DNA of 62,472 nucleotides from positions 1 through 62,472 of the forward strand of contig DEQQ01000051.1 of the NCBI GenBank assembly GCA_002360455.1. The letters run 5' to 3'. This DNA is from Saprospiraceae bacterium UBA3362 (lineage in GTDB: Bacteria; Bacteroidota; Bacteroidia; Chitinophagales; Saprospiraceae). Made by a program: the position numbers and the translations under genes. How positions within the stretch are numbered: position 1 is the stretch's first letter; every line of letters starts with the position of its first letter. Positions 27,670-36,026 of this stretch are shown piece by piece. The notes beneath the pieces are model-generated. The model searched no databases, had not been told where the DNA came from, and was given only the letters and a program-made list of their open reading frames with translations.

Positions 27670-28401
27670 ATGAAAAAATGCTTTGGATTGTTAGGTAAAA
27701 AATTGACTCATAGCTTTTCTAAAAATTATTTTACTGCATTATTTGAAAAACTTAATCTTCAACATTACAACTATGAATTGTTTGAGTTTGAATCCATTCC
27801 TTCCTTTTTTTCTTTTTTGAACCAACACACAGAGATTTGTGGATTTAATGTAACGCTTCCTTATAAAGAGTCTATAGTTCCTTTTCTATCAGCTCTAAGT
27901 CCTCAAGCTAAAGAGGTGGCTGCAGTAAACTGTGTAAAAAAAGAAGGAAGTAATTGGATCGGACACAATACTGATGGCCCTGCATTTCTTAACAGTCTTT
28001 CTACTTTTTTGCCCAAAAATTTCGCCGAATCAAGCCTTATTATTGGCAATGGAGGCGCATCCAAAGCAATCCAATGGGCATTAAAACAAAGAAATTTGCC
28101 TTTTCAAGTAGTCCAAAGAAGAAGTCCTGAAGAAATCTTGCAAATTCCGGATTCACTATTGAAAATCAATAAATTAATCATCAATACCACGCCCTTGGGC
28201 ATGAGCCCGAACATCCGAGAGTCCCCTTTGATGGACTATTCGATTTTAAATTCTGAATACTATTTATATGATTTGATTTACAATCCGAAAAAAACTTTAT
28301 TTTTGAGCTACGGAATGGCGCAAAACTCTCACTGTAAAAATGGTTTGGAAATGCTGTATGGGCAGGCCGATTTATCTTGGGATTTTTGGCAGAATTCATA
28401 A
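27670..28401 (+). CDS. aroE: Shikimate dehydrogenase
   Basis: 243 residues, slightly shorter than E. coli AroE (272), as is common in Bacteroidota. It reduces 3-dehydroshikimate with NADPH in aromatic amino acid synthesis. Substrate-site motifs are present: LTHSFSKNYF, GFNVTLPYKE (catalytic Lys), AAVNCVKKE and HNTDGPAF (Asp). The cofactor loop is IIGNGGASKAIQWAL, and NTTPLGMSPN and GLEMLYGQADLSW complete the family pattern. Cytoplasmic. Separated from the proline dehydrogenase gene by 3 bases. Confidence 0.95.
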   Translation: MKKCFGLLGKKLTHSFSKNYFTALFEKLNLQHYNYELFEFESIPSFFSFLNQHTEICGFNVTLPYKESIVPFLSALSPQAKEVAAVNCVKKEGSNWIGHNTDGPAFLNSLSTFLPKNFAESSLIIGNGGASKAIQWALKQRNLPFQVVQRRSPEEILQIPDSLLKINKLIINTTPLGMSPNIRESPLMDYSILNSEYYLYDLIYNPKKTLFLSYGMAQNSHCKNGLEMLYGQADLSWDFWQNS

Positions 28402-28404
28402 ATT

Positions 28405-29604
28405 ATGACAGAATCCAACGAAGCAAATATTGAATTTCAAAACACAGAAATAGCGTTTTCCTATAAATCGGATAAAGAGCTAAGGAAAACTTATAGACTT
28501 TTCCAATTGATGAATAATCCCGGTCTTGTCAAGATAGGCAGTTTTTTTGGGAGTATTTTAGCCAAACTGCCGCTTCATGTTGGAGATCCTATCATCAAAG
28601 AAACTATTTTTAACCAATTCTGCGGAGGAGTTAGCTTATTAGAATGTCAGTCCGTTATTGATAAACTCCACTCCAAAAAAACCCTTACCATTTTGGACTA
28701 CGGGGCAGAAGCTAAAGAAACAGACGAGGATTTTCAAGCTACATTGGATGAGAACCTCAAGGCTATTGAGTTTGCCTACTCTACCTCCAATGTGCCCGTT
28801 GTAAGTACAAAATTAACCGGTTTTGTCCCCTTATCTGTGCTTGAAAAAATGCAGTCCAAAGAACCTTTGGACAACTTCGAAAAACTGGCTAAAGAAAGAC
28901 TGGAAGAAAGATTCCTTGAGCTTTGTGAGAAAGCATACGAATTGGGAGTATCCATCTTTGTAGATGCTGAAGAATCTTGGATTCAAGAACCCATAGATGA
29001 GCTCACCCGCCAAGCCATGGTGAGATTCAATAAAGAAAGACCTATCATCTACAACACCTATCAGATGTACAGAAAGCATAGATTGGATGGGCTAAAGCAA
29101 GATTTCGAATTTTGCAAGTCGAACTCAGTTATTTTAGGTGCAAAAATTGTGCGCGGAGCTTACATGGAGAAAGAGCGAAAACGTGCAGAAGAAAAAAATT
29201 ATGAAGATCCGATACAGCCAAATAAAGAACAAACGGATCTACAATATAATGATGCCATCAGATTCTGTTTGGAAGATCCTGATCGCATCAGCCTTTGCAA
29301 CGCTTCACATAACCAAGAAAGCAATGCACTCCAAGTCAAATTAATGAAAGAAAAAAATCTTGCAAATGATCATCCGCATCTTAACTTCTGTCAACTCTAC
29401 GGGATGAGTGATCATTTGACCTTTAATCTTGCGGCTCATCATTACAATGTAGCCAAGTATGTTCCTTATGGACCTATAAAGGATGTCATTCCTTATCTGA
29501 TCAGAAGAGCGCAAGAAAACAGCAGTGTGACAGGTGATATGGGAAGAGAATTGAGCTTGTTGAACATAGAAATGAAACGAAGAGGATTGTTAAAAAATAC
29601 ATAG
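28405..29604 (+). CDS. Proline dehydrogenase
   Basis: 399 residues. A monofunctional FAD enzyme that oxidises proline to pyrroline-5-carboxylate, the first step of proline use as carbon and nitrogen source. Family strings: LDYGAEAKETDEDFQATLDE (start of the TIM barrel), VVSTKLTGFV, VSIFVDAEESWIQEP, YNTYQMYRKHRLDGL, AKIVRGAYMEKERKRA and the C-terminal VPYGPIKDVIPYLIRRAQEN. The partner P5C dehydrogenase is not fused and not in the window. It sits 3 bases after aroE, an opportunistic operon. Probably peripheral to the inner membrane, donating electrons to quinone. Confidence 0.94.
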   Translation: MTESNEANIEFQNTEIAFSYKSDKELRKTYRLFQLMNNPGLVKIGSFFGSILAKLPLHVGDPIIKETIFNQFCGGVSLLECQSVIDKLHSKKTLTILDYGAEAKETDEDFQATLDENLKAIEFAYSTSNVPVVSTKLTGFVPLSVLEKMQSKEPLDNFEKLAKERLEERFLELCEKAYELGVSIFVDAEESWIQEPIDELTRQAMVRFNKERPIIYNTYQMYRKHRLDGLKQDFEFCKSNSVILGAKIVRGAYMEKERKRAEEKNYEDPIQPNKEQTDLQYNDAIRFCLEDPDRISLCNASHNQESNALQVKLMKEKNLANDHPHLNFCQLYGMSDHLTFNLAAHHYNVAKYVPYGPIKDVIPYLIRRAQENSSVTGDMGRELSLLNIEMKRRGLLKNT

Positions 29605-29664
29605 CAAAATCATTTTTACTCAATACAGAAATCATCAATTATTAACTAATAAAAAAACTTAATT

Positions 29665-30384
29665 ATGAAAAAATATTTTTTATTGCTGATTACTCTTGCT
29701 TGTCTTAATCAAATCCAAGCTCAAAAAGTATACGCATGGATGGATGTAGGTTTAAAAGGAGGATTTGGCTTGACCGGTATGCTAAATAAAAATTTGTTTG
29801 ATGATCGAGATTATGAACATCATCTTACAGCCGGAAATACATTCGGTGGTAAATTAGGATTGTTTTTTGGTTTATTCAATGGAATAACATTGGACGCTAT
29901 GTATTCCAGCAGCAATCAAAAGTTCGATTACTTAAAGTTAAATAAAACGTATGATCATAACATCAACTGGAAAACTATAGACTTGGCATTGCTTTACAGA
30001 ATGCAAAAAGACGGAGTTTATGTTGAGTTAGGACCACAATACTCGCTGATTCAGAAAGTGACTAATTCTGATCCTAATGATCCGAATACAACAACTACTG
30101 ATTTTTATGAAAAAAATTATTTAAGTGGAGTTTTTGGAGTGGGTGGATACTTGTTCAATGTTGAGACGTTTACTACCATGTTGGGAATCCGACTTGGTTA
30201 CGGTTTTGGAGATATGATCAATGCCAAAGGAAAAGCAGCTCATTACCCTACACCGAATATCGCAACTTATGTGGACAAACCGACCAATGCAGCATGGGTT
30301 CAATTGGTACTGGAGGCCAATTTTGCACTTGGCTATTATGGTCGTACATCTTGCAGCAAGCGCGCAACACTTTTTAGATTCTAA
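29665..30384 (+). CDS. Outer membrane beta-barrel protein, porin family-like
   Basis: 239 residues with a signal peptide (LLLITLACLNQIQAQ). The mature part alternates hydrophobic and polar residues as in small outer membrane barrels of the PF13568 type (WMDVGLKGGFGLTGML, FGGKLGLFFGLFNGITLD, VYVELGPQYSLI, MLGIRLGYGFGDMI). The final strand before the stop is followed by RTSCSKRATLFRF, not by a canonical aromatic end. Function unknown. Last gene of the plus-strand run; a strong terminator follows within 30 bases. Confidence 0.78.
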   Translation: MKKYFLLLITLACLNQIQAQKVYAWMDVGLKGGFGLTGMLNKNLFDDRDYEHHLTAGNTFGGKLGLFFGLFNGITLDAMYSSSNQKFDYLKLNKTYDHNINWKTIDLALLYRMQKDGVYVELGPQYSLIQKVTNSDPNDPNTTTTDFYEKNYLSGVFGVGGYLFNVETFTTMLGIRLGYGFGDMINAKGKAAHYPTPNIATYVDKPTNAAWVQLVLEANFALGYYGRTSCSKRATLFRF

Positions 30385-30409
30385 TTTTGAAAAAATTTTT
30401 TCTTCTAAT

Positions 30410-30440
30410 AAAAAAGGTCTCACTTCGTGAGACCTTTTTT
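30410..30440. terminator. Bidirectional intrinsic terminator
   Basis: AAAAAAGGTCTCAC (30410-30423), loop TTC, GTGAGACCTTTTTT (30427-30440): a perfect 14-bp stem with A and T tracts at its ends. It separates the convergent barrel-protein and radical SAM genes. Confidence 0.9.
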
Positions 30441-30448
30441 ATTTTAAT

Positions 30449-32620
30449 CTAAACATAGAGCAAGGCTTTATGATAAAATGGCTGATGAAAAAAACTATGC
30501 CACTGTGATGCAAAATCTTTCAAACCCTGATCCTCAAACTGCTGTTTTACTTTATCCATCTGCAAGACTGAATTATAATTTTTCAATTCACTGACAACTC
30601 TATTAAAAAACAATGCAGTATTGTAAGGCAGTACCTGCTGAACTTTAGCTTGTGTTCCTGACCAATGAATAGTGCATAGATCTGCCGAAAAAGGATCGCG
30701 GACAATGGAAAAGTTTTTTCCAATCCAGATCAATCTCTTCTTCTCAAATTGAACGCCGACTTGATTCTCTAGCTGTTGAAGTATGTATTGTTTGGCTACA
30801 TTCGTTTTTGGAATTTTGAACGGAAACCATTTTTGCAATGAAAGATCAAATCCTACTCCGGTCATGTAATTTTGGAGAGACAACCTCAAACCATCCGAAA
30901 ACTTACTGTGATCTACTTCTTCAAGATCAAAATATTCCATGTCATTTTTTGCAAAAGTAGATTGACACTCCTTCACTTCAATCCGGTATTTTTGAGGAGA
31001 TGCATAGACAGGACTATGAGCAGTCAAAGCAAATTGATGCCAGAATGCAGATTGCAAAATTCCAATCTCAAACATCTGTCTTACCATTTCCAAAGAGTCT
31101 ATAGTTTCTTGATCAGTTTGAGTGGGGTAACCGTACATCAAATAGGCATGAACCATTATTCCGGATTCTGTAAAATGTTCACATACCTTTGCAACCTGAG
31201 GCACTGTAACACCTTTGTCAATCAACTTCAACAATCGGTCCGATGCAACTTCCAACCCTCCGGTTACTGCAATGCATCCTGAAGCTTTAAGCAACAAACA
31301 CAAATCAAGGCTAAAACTATGCTCAAAACGAATATTGGTCCACCAGCTTATTTTTATCTTGCGTCTTAAAAGTTCTATAGCAAGTTGCTTCATTACAGAG
31401 GGCGGAGCTGCTTCATCTACAAAATGAAATCCTCTTTCTCCCGTTTGCTCTATAAGCTGTTCTATTCTATCGCATAATAGAGATGCTGTAGCCGGCACAT
31501 AGTTTTTTATATAATCAAGACTTATATCACAAAATGTACATTTGGCCCAATAGCATCCCAATGCCATTGTAAGCTTATTCCATCTTCCGTCACTCCACAA
31601 TCTGTGCATCGGATTTGCCAATTCCATCACCGATATATAATCTTTCAATAACAGATCGGAATAATCCGGAGTTCCCATTTTCGAAAACGAAACATCAGGA
31701 TCAATACTTAAATTACTGTATTCTACTTTAGGATCTTGCAACACGAATGTGCGCTTCAGCAACTCAATGGGTCTTTCTCCCTTAATGTACTGTAACAAAT
31801 TAAGCAAAGGAGTCTCGCCTTGATCTAAACAAACAAAATCCACAAACTCAAAGACGCGAGGATCGGATAACTCTCTAAGCTCCGTATTTACAAACCCACC
31901 TCCCATTGCAAGCTTCACAGATGGATGCTTTTTTTTAAACCATTTGGCTATTCTAAATCCACCTAATAAATTGCCGGGAAAAGGAACTGTGATCGCCAGT
32001 AAATTACATTGAACATCATTAAATTTATCCTCCAATAATTCATCCAATTCGTTCAAAAAATAACTACTTCCAAACTGAATTTCATCATACAACTCATCAA
32101 AACTGTAGGCTGATCTTCCCAACCTTTCTCCATATCTGCTCAACCCAAACCATGGATCAACACAATCTTTCATAAAATCGGCCAATTCATCCAAATATAA
32201 ACTTGCATAATGTTTAGCTTGATCCTGGATTCCAAGCACACCAAACATTTCCAAACTTTGATCTATATTCTCAAATCGTTCTCCTTTGGGCAAAAATCCA
32301 TCTTGCAGTATAAGATAAGCCAGATTTGGCGATGCTCCTTTTAAAAACTCAATGACCGGATCTATGCTTGCAATATAATCCGATCGGCATAAAAATAATT
32401 CTCTGTATTTCGGTTCGTGAATTTGTTCAATACGGATTGAAGCAAAACATTTTTCCAATCCCTCAGCACAAAATACTTTCAAAAATAATTCAAGTCCAAG
32501 ATCTGCTTGAAATGAACTGATGGATTGTGTATTAAAAAATCCCTTAAGATATGGACTTGCAGGATAAGGTGTATTGAGTTGCGAAAAAGGCGGAGTAACA
32601 ATCAATACCTCTTTTTGCAT
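30449..32620 (-). CDS. B12-binding domain radical SAM protein
   Basis: 723 residues. The N-terminal part looks like a B12-binding fold (LLAITVPFPGNLLGGFRIAK, KLAMGGGFVNTELREL, FVDFVCLDQGETPL). The radical SAM core contains LGCYWAKCTFCDISLDYI. The three cysteines are spaced CX4CX2C rather than the usual CX3CX2C. Later strings FHFVDEAAPPSVM, ISWWTNIRFEH, VTGGLEVASDRLLKLIDKGV and MVHAYLMYGYPTQTDQET are typical of class B methylthio/methyltransferase-like enzymes. Substrate unknown. No signal peptide, so cytoplasmic. Two bases separate it from the upstream thioredoxin-fold gene, suggesting cotranscription. Confidence 0.87.
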   Translation of the reverse strand: MQKEVLIVTPPFSQLNTPYPASPYLKGFFNTQSISSFQADLGLELFLKVFCAEGLEKCFASIRIEQIHEPKYRELFLCRSDYIASIDPVIEFLKGASPNLAYLILQDGFLPKGERFENIDQSLEMFGVLGIQDQAKHYASLYLDELADFMKDCVDPWFGLSRYGERLGRSAYSFDELYDEIQFGSSYFLNELDELLEDKFNDVQCNLLAITVPFPGNLLGGFRIAKWFKKKHPSVKLAMGGGFVNTELRELSDPRVFEFVDFVCLDQGETPLLNLLQYIKGERPIELLKRTFVLQDPKVEYSNLSIDPDVSFSKMGTPDYSDLLLKDYISVMELANPMHRLWSDGRWNKLTMALGCYWAKCTFCDISLDYIKNYVPATASLLCDRIEQLIEQTGERGFHFVDEAAPPSVMKQLAIELLRRKIKISWWTNIRFEHSFSLDLCLLLKASGCIAVTGGLEVASDRLLKLIDKGVTVPQVAKVCEHFTESGIMVHAYLMYGYPTQTDQETIDSLEMVRQMFEIGILQSAFWHQFALTAHSPVYASPQKYRIEVKECQSTFAKNDMEYFDLEEVDHSKFSDGLRLSLQNYMTGVGFDLSLQKWFPFKIPKTNVAKQYILQQLENQVGVQFEKKRLIWIGKNFSIVRDPFSADLCTIHWSGTQAKVQQVLPYNTALFFNRVVSELKNYNSVLQMDKVKQQFEDQGLKDFASQWHSFFHQPFYHKALLYV

Positions 32621-32622
32621 TT

Positions 32623-33207
32623 TTAGCTTTTCTTTGTTTTGATACTACAACCTATGGCCTTGGCTTCTTTGACTTCAGGTTCTGTTCCATTGAGGATAGA
32701 TTCTATGGCGTCTTCAACATATTTTTTCTTGACTTCTTCAGAATGCTTAGCATTATCATCAATAGCTCCGATATAGACCACTCTGCGATCTGCATTCAAA
32801 ACAAAAACATGGGGAGTCTTGGTGGCTCCATACTGAGGATATACTTTCTGTCCATCATCCAATAAATACGGAAATGGATACTTCTTTTTCTTTGCCAACT
32901 GTTTCATCTGCTTAAAACCATCTTCCGGCACTACCTCGGGATCATTAGGATTTATTGCTATAACTTCTATATTCTTGGATCGATATTTTTTTGCCAGTGC
33001 AATAATTCGATCCTCATACAATTTCGCATAAGGACAATGATTGCATGTAAAAACAACTACGAATCCTTTTGCATCTTCAAATTGATTTAATGAAACCGTT
33101 TTTCCATTTACATTTTTCAAATTAAAATCCGGAGCTATGTCACCCGGCTTCAACCCGTCAAACGACAGGCCAAAAAACAGACAAAAAGAAATAATAAAAT
33201 TTAACAT
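32623..33207 (-). CDS. Thioredoxin-fold protein with CNHC site (AhpC/TSA-like)
   Basis: 194 residues with a signal peptide (MLNFIISFCLFFGLSF). The fold is clear: GDIAPDFNLKNVNGKTVSLN, the active site VVVFTCNHCPYAKLYEDR (CxxC), AINPNDPEVVPEDGF, and GATKTPHVFVLNADRRVVYI with the cis-proline. Proteins with the CNHCPYAK signature are common in Bacteroidota and are annotated as thioredoxin family or redoxin; the true partner is unknown. Probably a periplasmic thiol-disulfide oxidoreductase. It lies between a TlpA-like gene (14 bases) and the radical SAM gene (2 bases), forming a likely three-gene operon. Confidence 0.9.
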   Translation of the reverse strand: MLNFIISFCLFFGLSFDGLKPGDIAPDFNLKNVNGKTVSLNQFEDAKGFVVVFTCNHCPYAKLYEDRIIALAKKYRSKNIEVIAINPNDPEVVPEDGFKQMKQLAKKKKYPFPYLLDDGQKVYPQYGATKTPHVFVLNADRRVVYIGAIDDNAKHSEEVKKKYVEDAIESILNGTEPEVKEAKAIGCSIKTKKS

Positions 33208-33221
33208 ACAGCTTAAAAATT

Positions 33222-33716
33222 TTAATGATAAATCTGATCAATAAACTGAGTTAATGAATCCTTATTGGTAAATTTTTTCTCAGCTAAAAATTTCCTTCCC
33301 TGATAAAAAATCAAAGTAGCCGGAAGCGAACCTGTCCACTCATAAGAAATTTTATTAATCCAATCCGGTTCATCAGAATCATCAAGAACAATAACCTCAT
33401 TGGAGATTTTGTGCTTGTTTAGAAATGGAATTAATTTAGTTTGAATTTTGTTTTTATCATCAAGACTTACCAATATCAGTCTCAAGCTTGGGTCGTTGGT
33501 GCTTGCAAAATATTCTATCAATAATGGCAATTCTTCCACACAGGGCGCACACCAAGTTGCCCAAAAATTGAGCACATAAATTGCATCACTTGCCGTTAAT
33601 ATTTCTTGTTTGAATTCTTTAAAACTGAGGGTTCTGACTCTCGATGATTGAGAATACAATTGCTGCGTAAACAGAATCGCAAAACAAGCTAAAACAATAT
33701 TGATCTGCTTTTTCAT
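33222..33716 (-). CDS. TlpA/ResA-like thioredoxin-fold protein
   Basis: 164 residues. Signal peptide near the start (INIVLACFAILFTQQLYSQ), then a thioredoxin fold with VLNFWATWCAPCVEELPLL, the WCxPC redox site of TlpA/ResA proteins, and a later GSLPATLIFYQGRK with the cis-proline loop. Such proteins reduce disulfides in the periplasm, for example during cytochrome c maturation or defence against oxidised cysteines. It is the first gene of a probable operon with the CNHC-type redoxin. A TATTTTTG (-7-like) occurs on the minus strand at 33734-33741 but without a convincing -33 box. Confidence 0.9.
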   Translation of the reverse strand: MKKQINIVLACFAILFTQQLYSQSSRVRTLSFKEFKQEILTASDAIYVLNFWATWCAPCVEELPLLIEYFASTNDPSLRLILVSLDDKNKIQTKLIPFLNKHKISNEVIVLDDSDEPDWINKISYEWTGSLPATLIFYQGRKFLAEKKFTNKDSLTQFIDQIYH

Positions 33717-33808
33717 GAATCACTACGAAAGACCAAAAATACTAATTATCAAATAAATGGTTCGGATTTTAAGTCACATTTACAATATTGGATCCGACAA
33801 CGGAATTG

Positions 33809-33848
33809 ACAAAAAAAAAAATCGGCTTGGAAAAATCCAAACCGATTC
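33809..33848 (-). terminator. Intrinsic terminator of rpsT
   Basis: On the minus strand AATCGGTTTGGA pairs with TCCAAGCCGATT with one mismatch, then runs into eleven or more T residues. It begins 29 bases after the rpsT stop codon. Confidence 0.88.
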
Positions 33849-33876
33849 TATTTCTTTGCGATAAGAACAGCCTGCC

Positions 33877-34131
33877 TTATTTTAGGCCGGCAACATGTCT
33901 CATCAAACTGCTCTTTAAGTTTGCGGCTTTGTTCTTATGCCAAGTTCTACGCTTTGCAAGATGATCAATCATCCCAATAACCTTTGGCATAAATTTTTGT
34001 GCGTCTGCCTTATCATTGATTTCTCTCAGTTTGGCTATTGCTGTACGAGTCGTTTTCTTAAAAAAACGATTGGCCATTCTGGTTGCAATATTTTGACGGA
34101 TACGCTTTAAAGCTGACTTATGATTTGCCAT
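33877..34131 (-). CDS. rpsT: 30S ribosomal protein S20
   Basis: 84 residues, highly basic. S20 binds 16S rRNA early in small-subunit assembly. The family signature is complete: MANHKSALKRIRQNIATRMA at the start, an internal KTTRTAIAKLREINDKAD and a C-terminal GMIDHLAKRRTWHKNKAANL. It stands alone with its own promoter (34152-34184) and terminator (33809-33848), the usual arrangement. Confidence 0.97.
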   Translation of the reverse strand: MANHKSALKRIRQNIATRMANRFFKKTTRTAIAKLREINDKADAQKFMPKVIGMIDHLAKRRTWHKNKAANLKSSLMRHVAGLK

Positions 34132-34151
34132 AATTTTTCTGTTAAGAGGCG

Positions 34152-34184
34152 CAAAGTTAATAGATTTTCATCTATTCACACAAA
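34152..34184 (-). promoter_or_regulatory. Promoter of rpsT
   Basis: On the minus strand, TTTG (34184-34181) and TAACTTTG (34159-34152) are separated by 21 bases, an exact Bacteroidota sigma-ABfr-type promoter (-33 TTTG, -7 TAnnTTTG). Transcription would start about 15 bases before the rpsT ATG. Confidence 0.7.
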
Positions 34185-34196
34185 AATTAACAAAAT

Positions 34197-34631
34197 TTAT
34201 CTCAGTCTATCCATAGATTTGAGCAATTGCTCGTCTTTTCTGATCGCTCTATTGGCCATCCATGCAAAAAATGCCCCGATTACTCCCGATATTGCCGCAA
34301 ATCCGGGCATCATTTGCTGCCACAAATTTTGAACAAAGACCAGATACATCGCAAAACTCACCACCCCCAAAATCTGAATTATGGAGCCAACACCCACCAC
34401 CAATGCTTGAGCCGTCCTGTTGCGAAAAAGTCCAATCCCCACCAACATACAAAGTATAGAAAGCGCTGCACCACCAATCATCACAGGATGCTCTAAAAGC
34501 ATAACTCTCTGATCTTCAAGCAATTGTTTTCCTGGTTGCGCAGTATCTACCAAGCTCCAACCCGGCAAGAAAGCCAGACCAAAACAAAGCGCAGCCAAAA
34601 CCAACCAAATAGTCTGAATTCTTTGTATCAT
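34197..34631 (-). CDS. DUF4293 family membrane protein
   Basis: 144 residues with four predicted transmembrane helices and the N-terminus MIQRIQTIWLVLAALCFG typical of DUF4293, a small family confined to Bacteroidota. Helices lie about residues 8-27, 48-66, 76-97 and 109-128, and the C-terminus is charged (RAIRKDEQLLKSMDRLR). Inner membrane protein of unknown function. It lies upstream of rpsT on the same strand; rpsT has its own promoter between them. Confidence 0.88.
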   Translation of the reverse strand: MIQRIQTIWLVLAALCFGLAFLPGWSLVDTAQPGKQLLEDQRVMLLEHPVMIGGAALSILCMLVGIGLFRNRTAQALVVGVGSIIQILGVVSFAMYLVFVQNLWQQMMPGFAAISGVIGAFFAWMANRAIRKDEQLLKSMDRLR

Positions 34632-34703
34632 AAACTAAGTTTTCCTGCAAATAAACACAATCTTAACCATCGGATGTTCATCTGCCCAGAGAATAATTTT
34701 ATG

Positions 34704-34798
34704 GGCATGCCCCACTCCGTGGGTCGCTGCCCTACGGACTCGCTATGCTCGGTGATTCTCACTTCCGGCTTTGCCGGAATCCTCCGGACAGCTCATGC
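34704..34798. repeat. Structured intergenic element, copy 1
   Basis: Shares conserved blocks with 47700-47794: GGGTCGCT, CGGACTCGCT, GCTCGGTG, ATCCTCC and CAGCTCA in the same order. Predicted pairings: closing stem GCATG (34705-34709) with CATGC (34794-34798); hairpin CCCAC/GTGGG around 34711-34724; hairpin TTCCGGC/GCCGGAA (34763-34769 with 34773-34779). The matching stems in copy 2 have different sequences. It lies between divergent genes (DUF4293 and the FAD oxidoreductase). Resembles REP-type elements; no transposase is nearby. Confidence 0.72.
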
Positions 34799-34883
34799 GC
34801 AAACCGGTCGAAAAAAATTTCTCCTGCATTTTGAAATCAGCTAAAAGGATAAACAGACAGGCTCAATTCTTGTTTTTTAGCCT

Positions 34884-36008
34884 ATGCAACACAGTTTTTG
34901 GGAGAAGGAAATCTATTTTAGACAGATAGATTATGTAATAGTGGGATCCGGAATAGTCGGCCTGAGTACCGGAATTTCTATTCTGGAAAAAGAACCAAAG
35001 GCCAATGTCCTTATAGTAGATAAGGAATCCATTCCAACCGGAGCAAGTACGCGAAACGCAGGATTTGCCTGTTTCGGAAGTTTGAGCGAGTTAATGGATG
35101 ATCTTAACCAACACAGTGAAGAATCGGTTTTTACACTATTCAAACGAAGATTCCAAGGCATTCAAAAATTATTGAGTCGTTGTGGCAATAGTATAAATTA
35201 TCATTCTTGTGGCGGGTATGAGATTTTTCATAATTCTGATTACTTGCAATATATTCCTTTGGTCAATGATAAAATTTTTTCATACACAGGGATTAAAGAT
35301 CATTTTTCTACAGTATCTCCGTCCACATTAGAAGAGCAGGGTTTGAGCTCATTTTCGGCCGCTGTTTTTACACCCAATGAAGCTTATTTACATCCAATGT
35401 TGATGATCCAAGAGCTTCAAAAACGATTTGTATCCATGAATGGAAAATTACTAATGGGCTGCTCTGTTCATAGCTGGAACGAAAATGACTCACATATCAA
35501 CATCAATCTCGGAACAACAGAAATTACGGCAAAAGCCCTCATTGTATGCATCAATGGATTTGCAAAACAACTTCTTCCGGAACTTGAAGTACATGCTGCA
35601 CGAAATCAGGTTTTTGTATTGGAAACTGAGCAGCAACACAAGCTCCAAGCATGCTATCATTATAATAAAGGCTATGTATATTTTAGAAAAATTGATTCTA
35701 AACATATTTTGATCGGTGGAGGAAGAGATCAAGATATTGAACAGGAATATCAGACAAATTTTGAGATAAATCCTAAGATCAGTCAGTATCTTCTTACTTT
35801 TGCACAAACCAATATTCTTACCAACATTACGTTTAAAATAAAAGACCATTGGGGCGGAATCTTAGGCTTAGGTCCTTCCAAATCTACAATCATCAAAGCT
35901 TGCAGCCCAAGAGTATTTGCTGCAGTCAGAATGGGTGGAATGGGAGTAGCACTTGGGAGCTTAGTGGGTGAAGAAACCGCAGAATTAGTCTTAGAAAAAA
36001 CAAGCTAA
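34884..36008 (+). CDS. FAD-dependent oxidoreductase (DAO family)
   Basis: 374 residues. Rossmann start YVIVGSGIVGLSTGI (GxGxxG at residues 21-26), then VLIVDKESIPTGASTRNAGF, the pattern of D-amino-acid oxidase/glycine oxidase/sarcosine oxidase-like flavoproteins. The C-terminal FAD contact is WGGILGLGPS and RMGGMGVALGSLVGEETAEL. The substrate is unknown; amine or amino acid oxidation is most likely. Cytoplasmic. The OstA-like gene begins 18 bases downstream, so the two may be cotranscribed. There is no recognised partner such as a RidA or thiamine gene. Confidence 0.88.
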   Translation: MQHSFWEKEIYFRQIDYVIVGSGIVGLSTGISILEKEPKANVLIVDKESIPTGASTRNAGFACFGSLSELMDDLNQHSEESVFTLFKRRFQGIQKLLSRCGNSINYHSCGGYEIFHNSDYLQYIPLVNDKIFSYTGIKDHFSTVSPSTLEEQGLSSFSAAVFTPNEAYLHPMLMIQELQKRFVSMNGKLLMGCSVHSWNENDSHININLGTTEITAKALIVCINGFAKQLLPELEVHAARNQVFVLETEQQHKLQACYHYNKGYVYFRKIDSKHILIGGGRDQDIEQEYQTNFEINPKISQYLLTFAQTNILTNITFKIKDHWGGILGLGPSKSTIIKACSPRVFAAVRMGGMGVALGSLVGEETAELVLEKTS

Positions 36009-36026
36009 AATTTTAATCCGATCAAT

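Noticed and set aside
34224..34500. Overlapping open frames on both strands around the DUF4293 gene
   Set aside because: Only the minus-strand frame 34197-34631 has membrane-protein hydrophobicity and the DUF4293 N-terminus; the others are compositional shadows rich in Pro, Ser and His.
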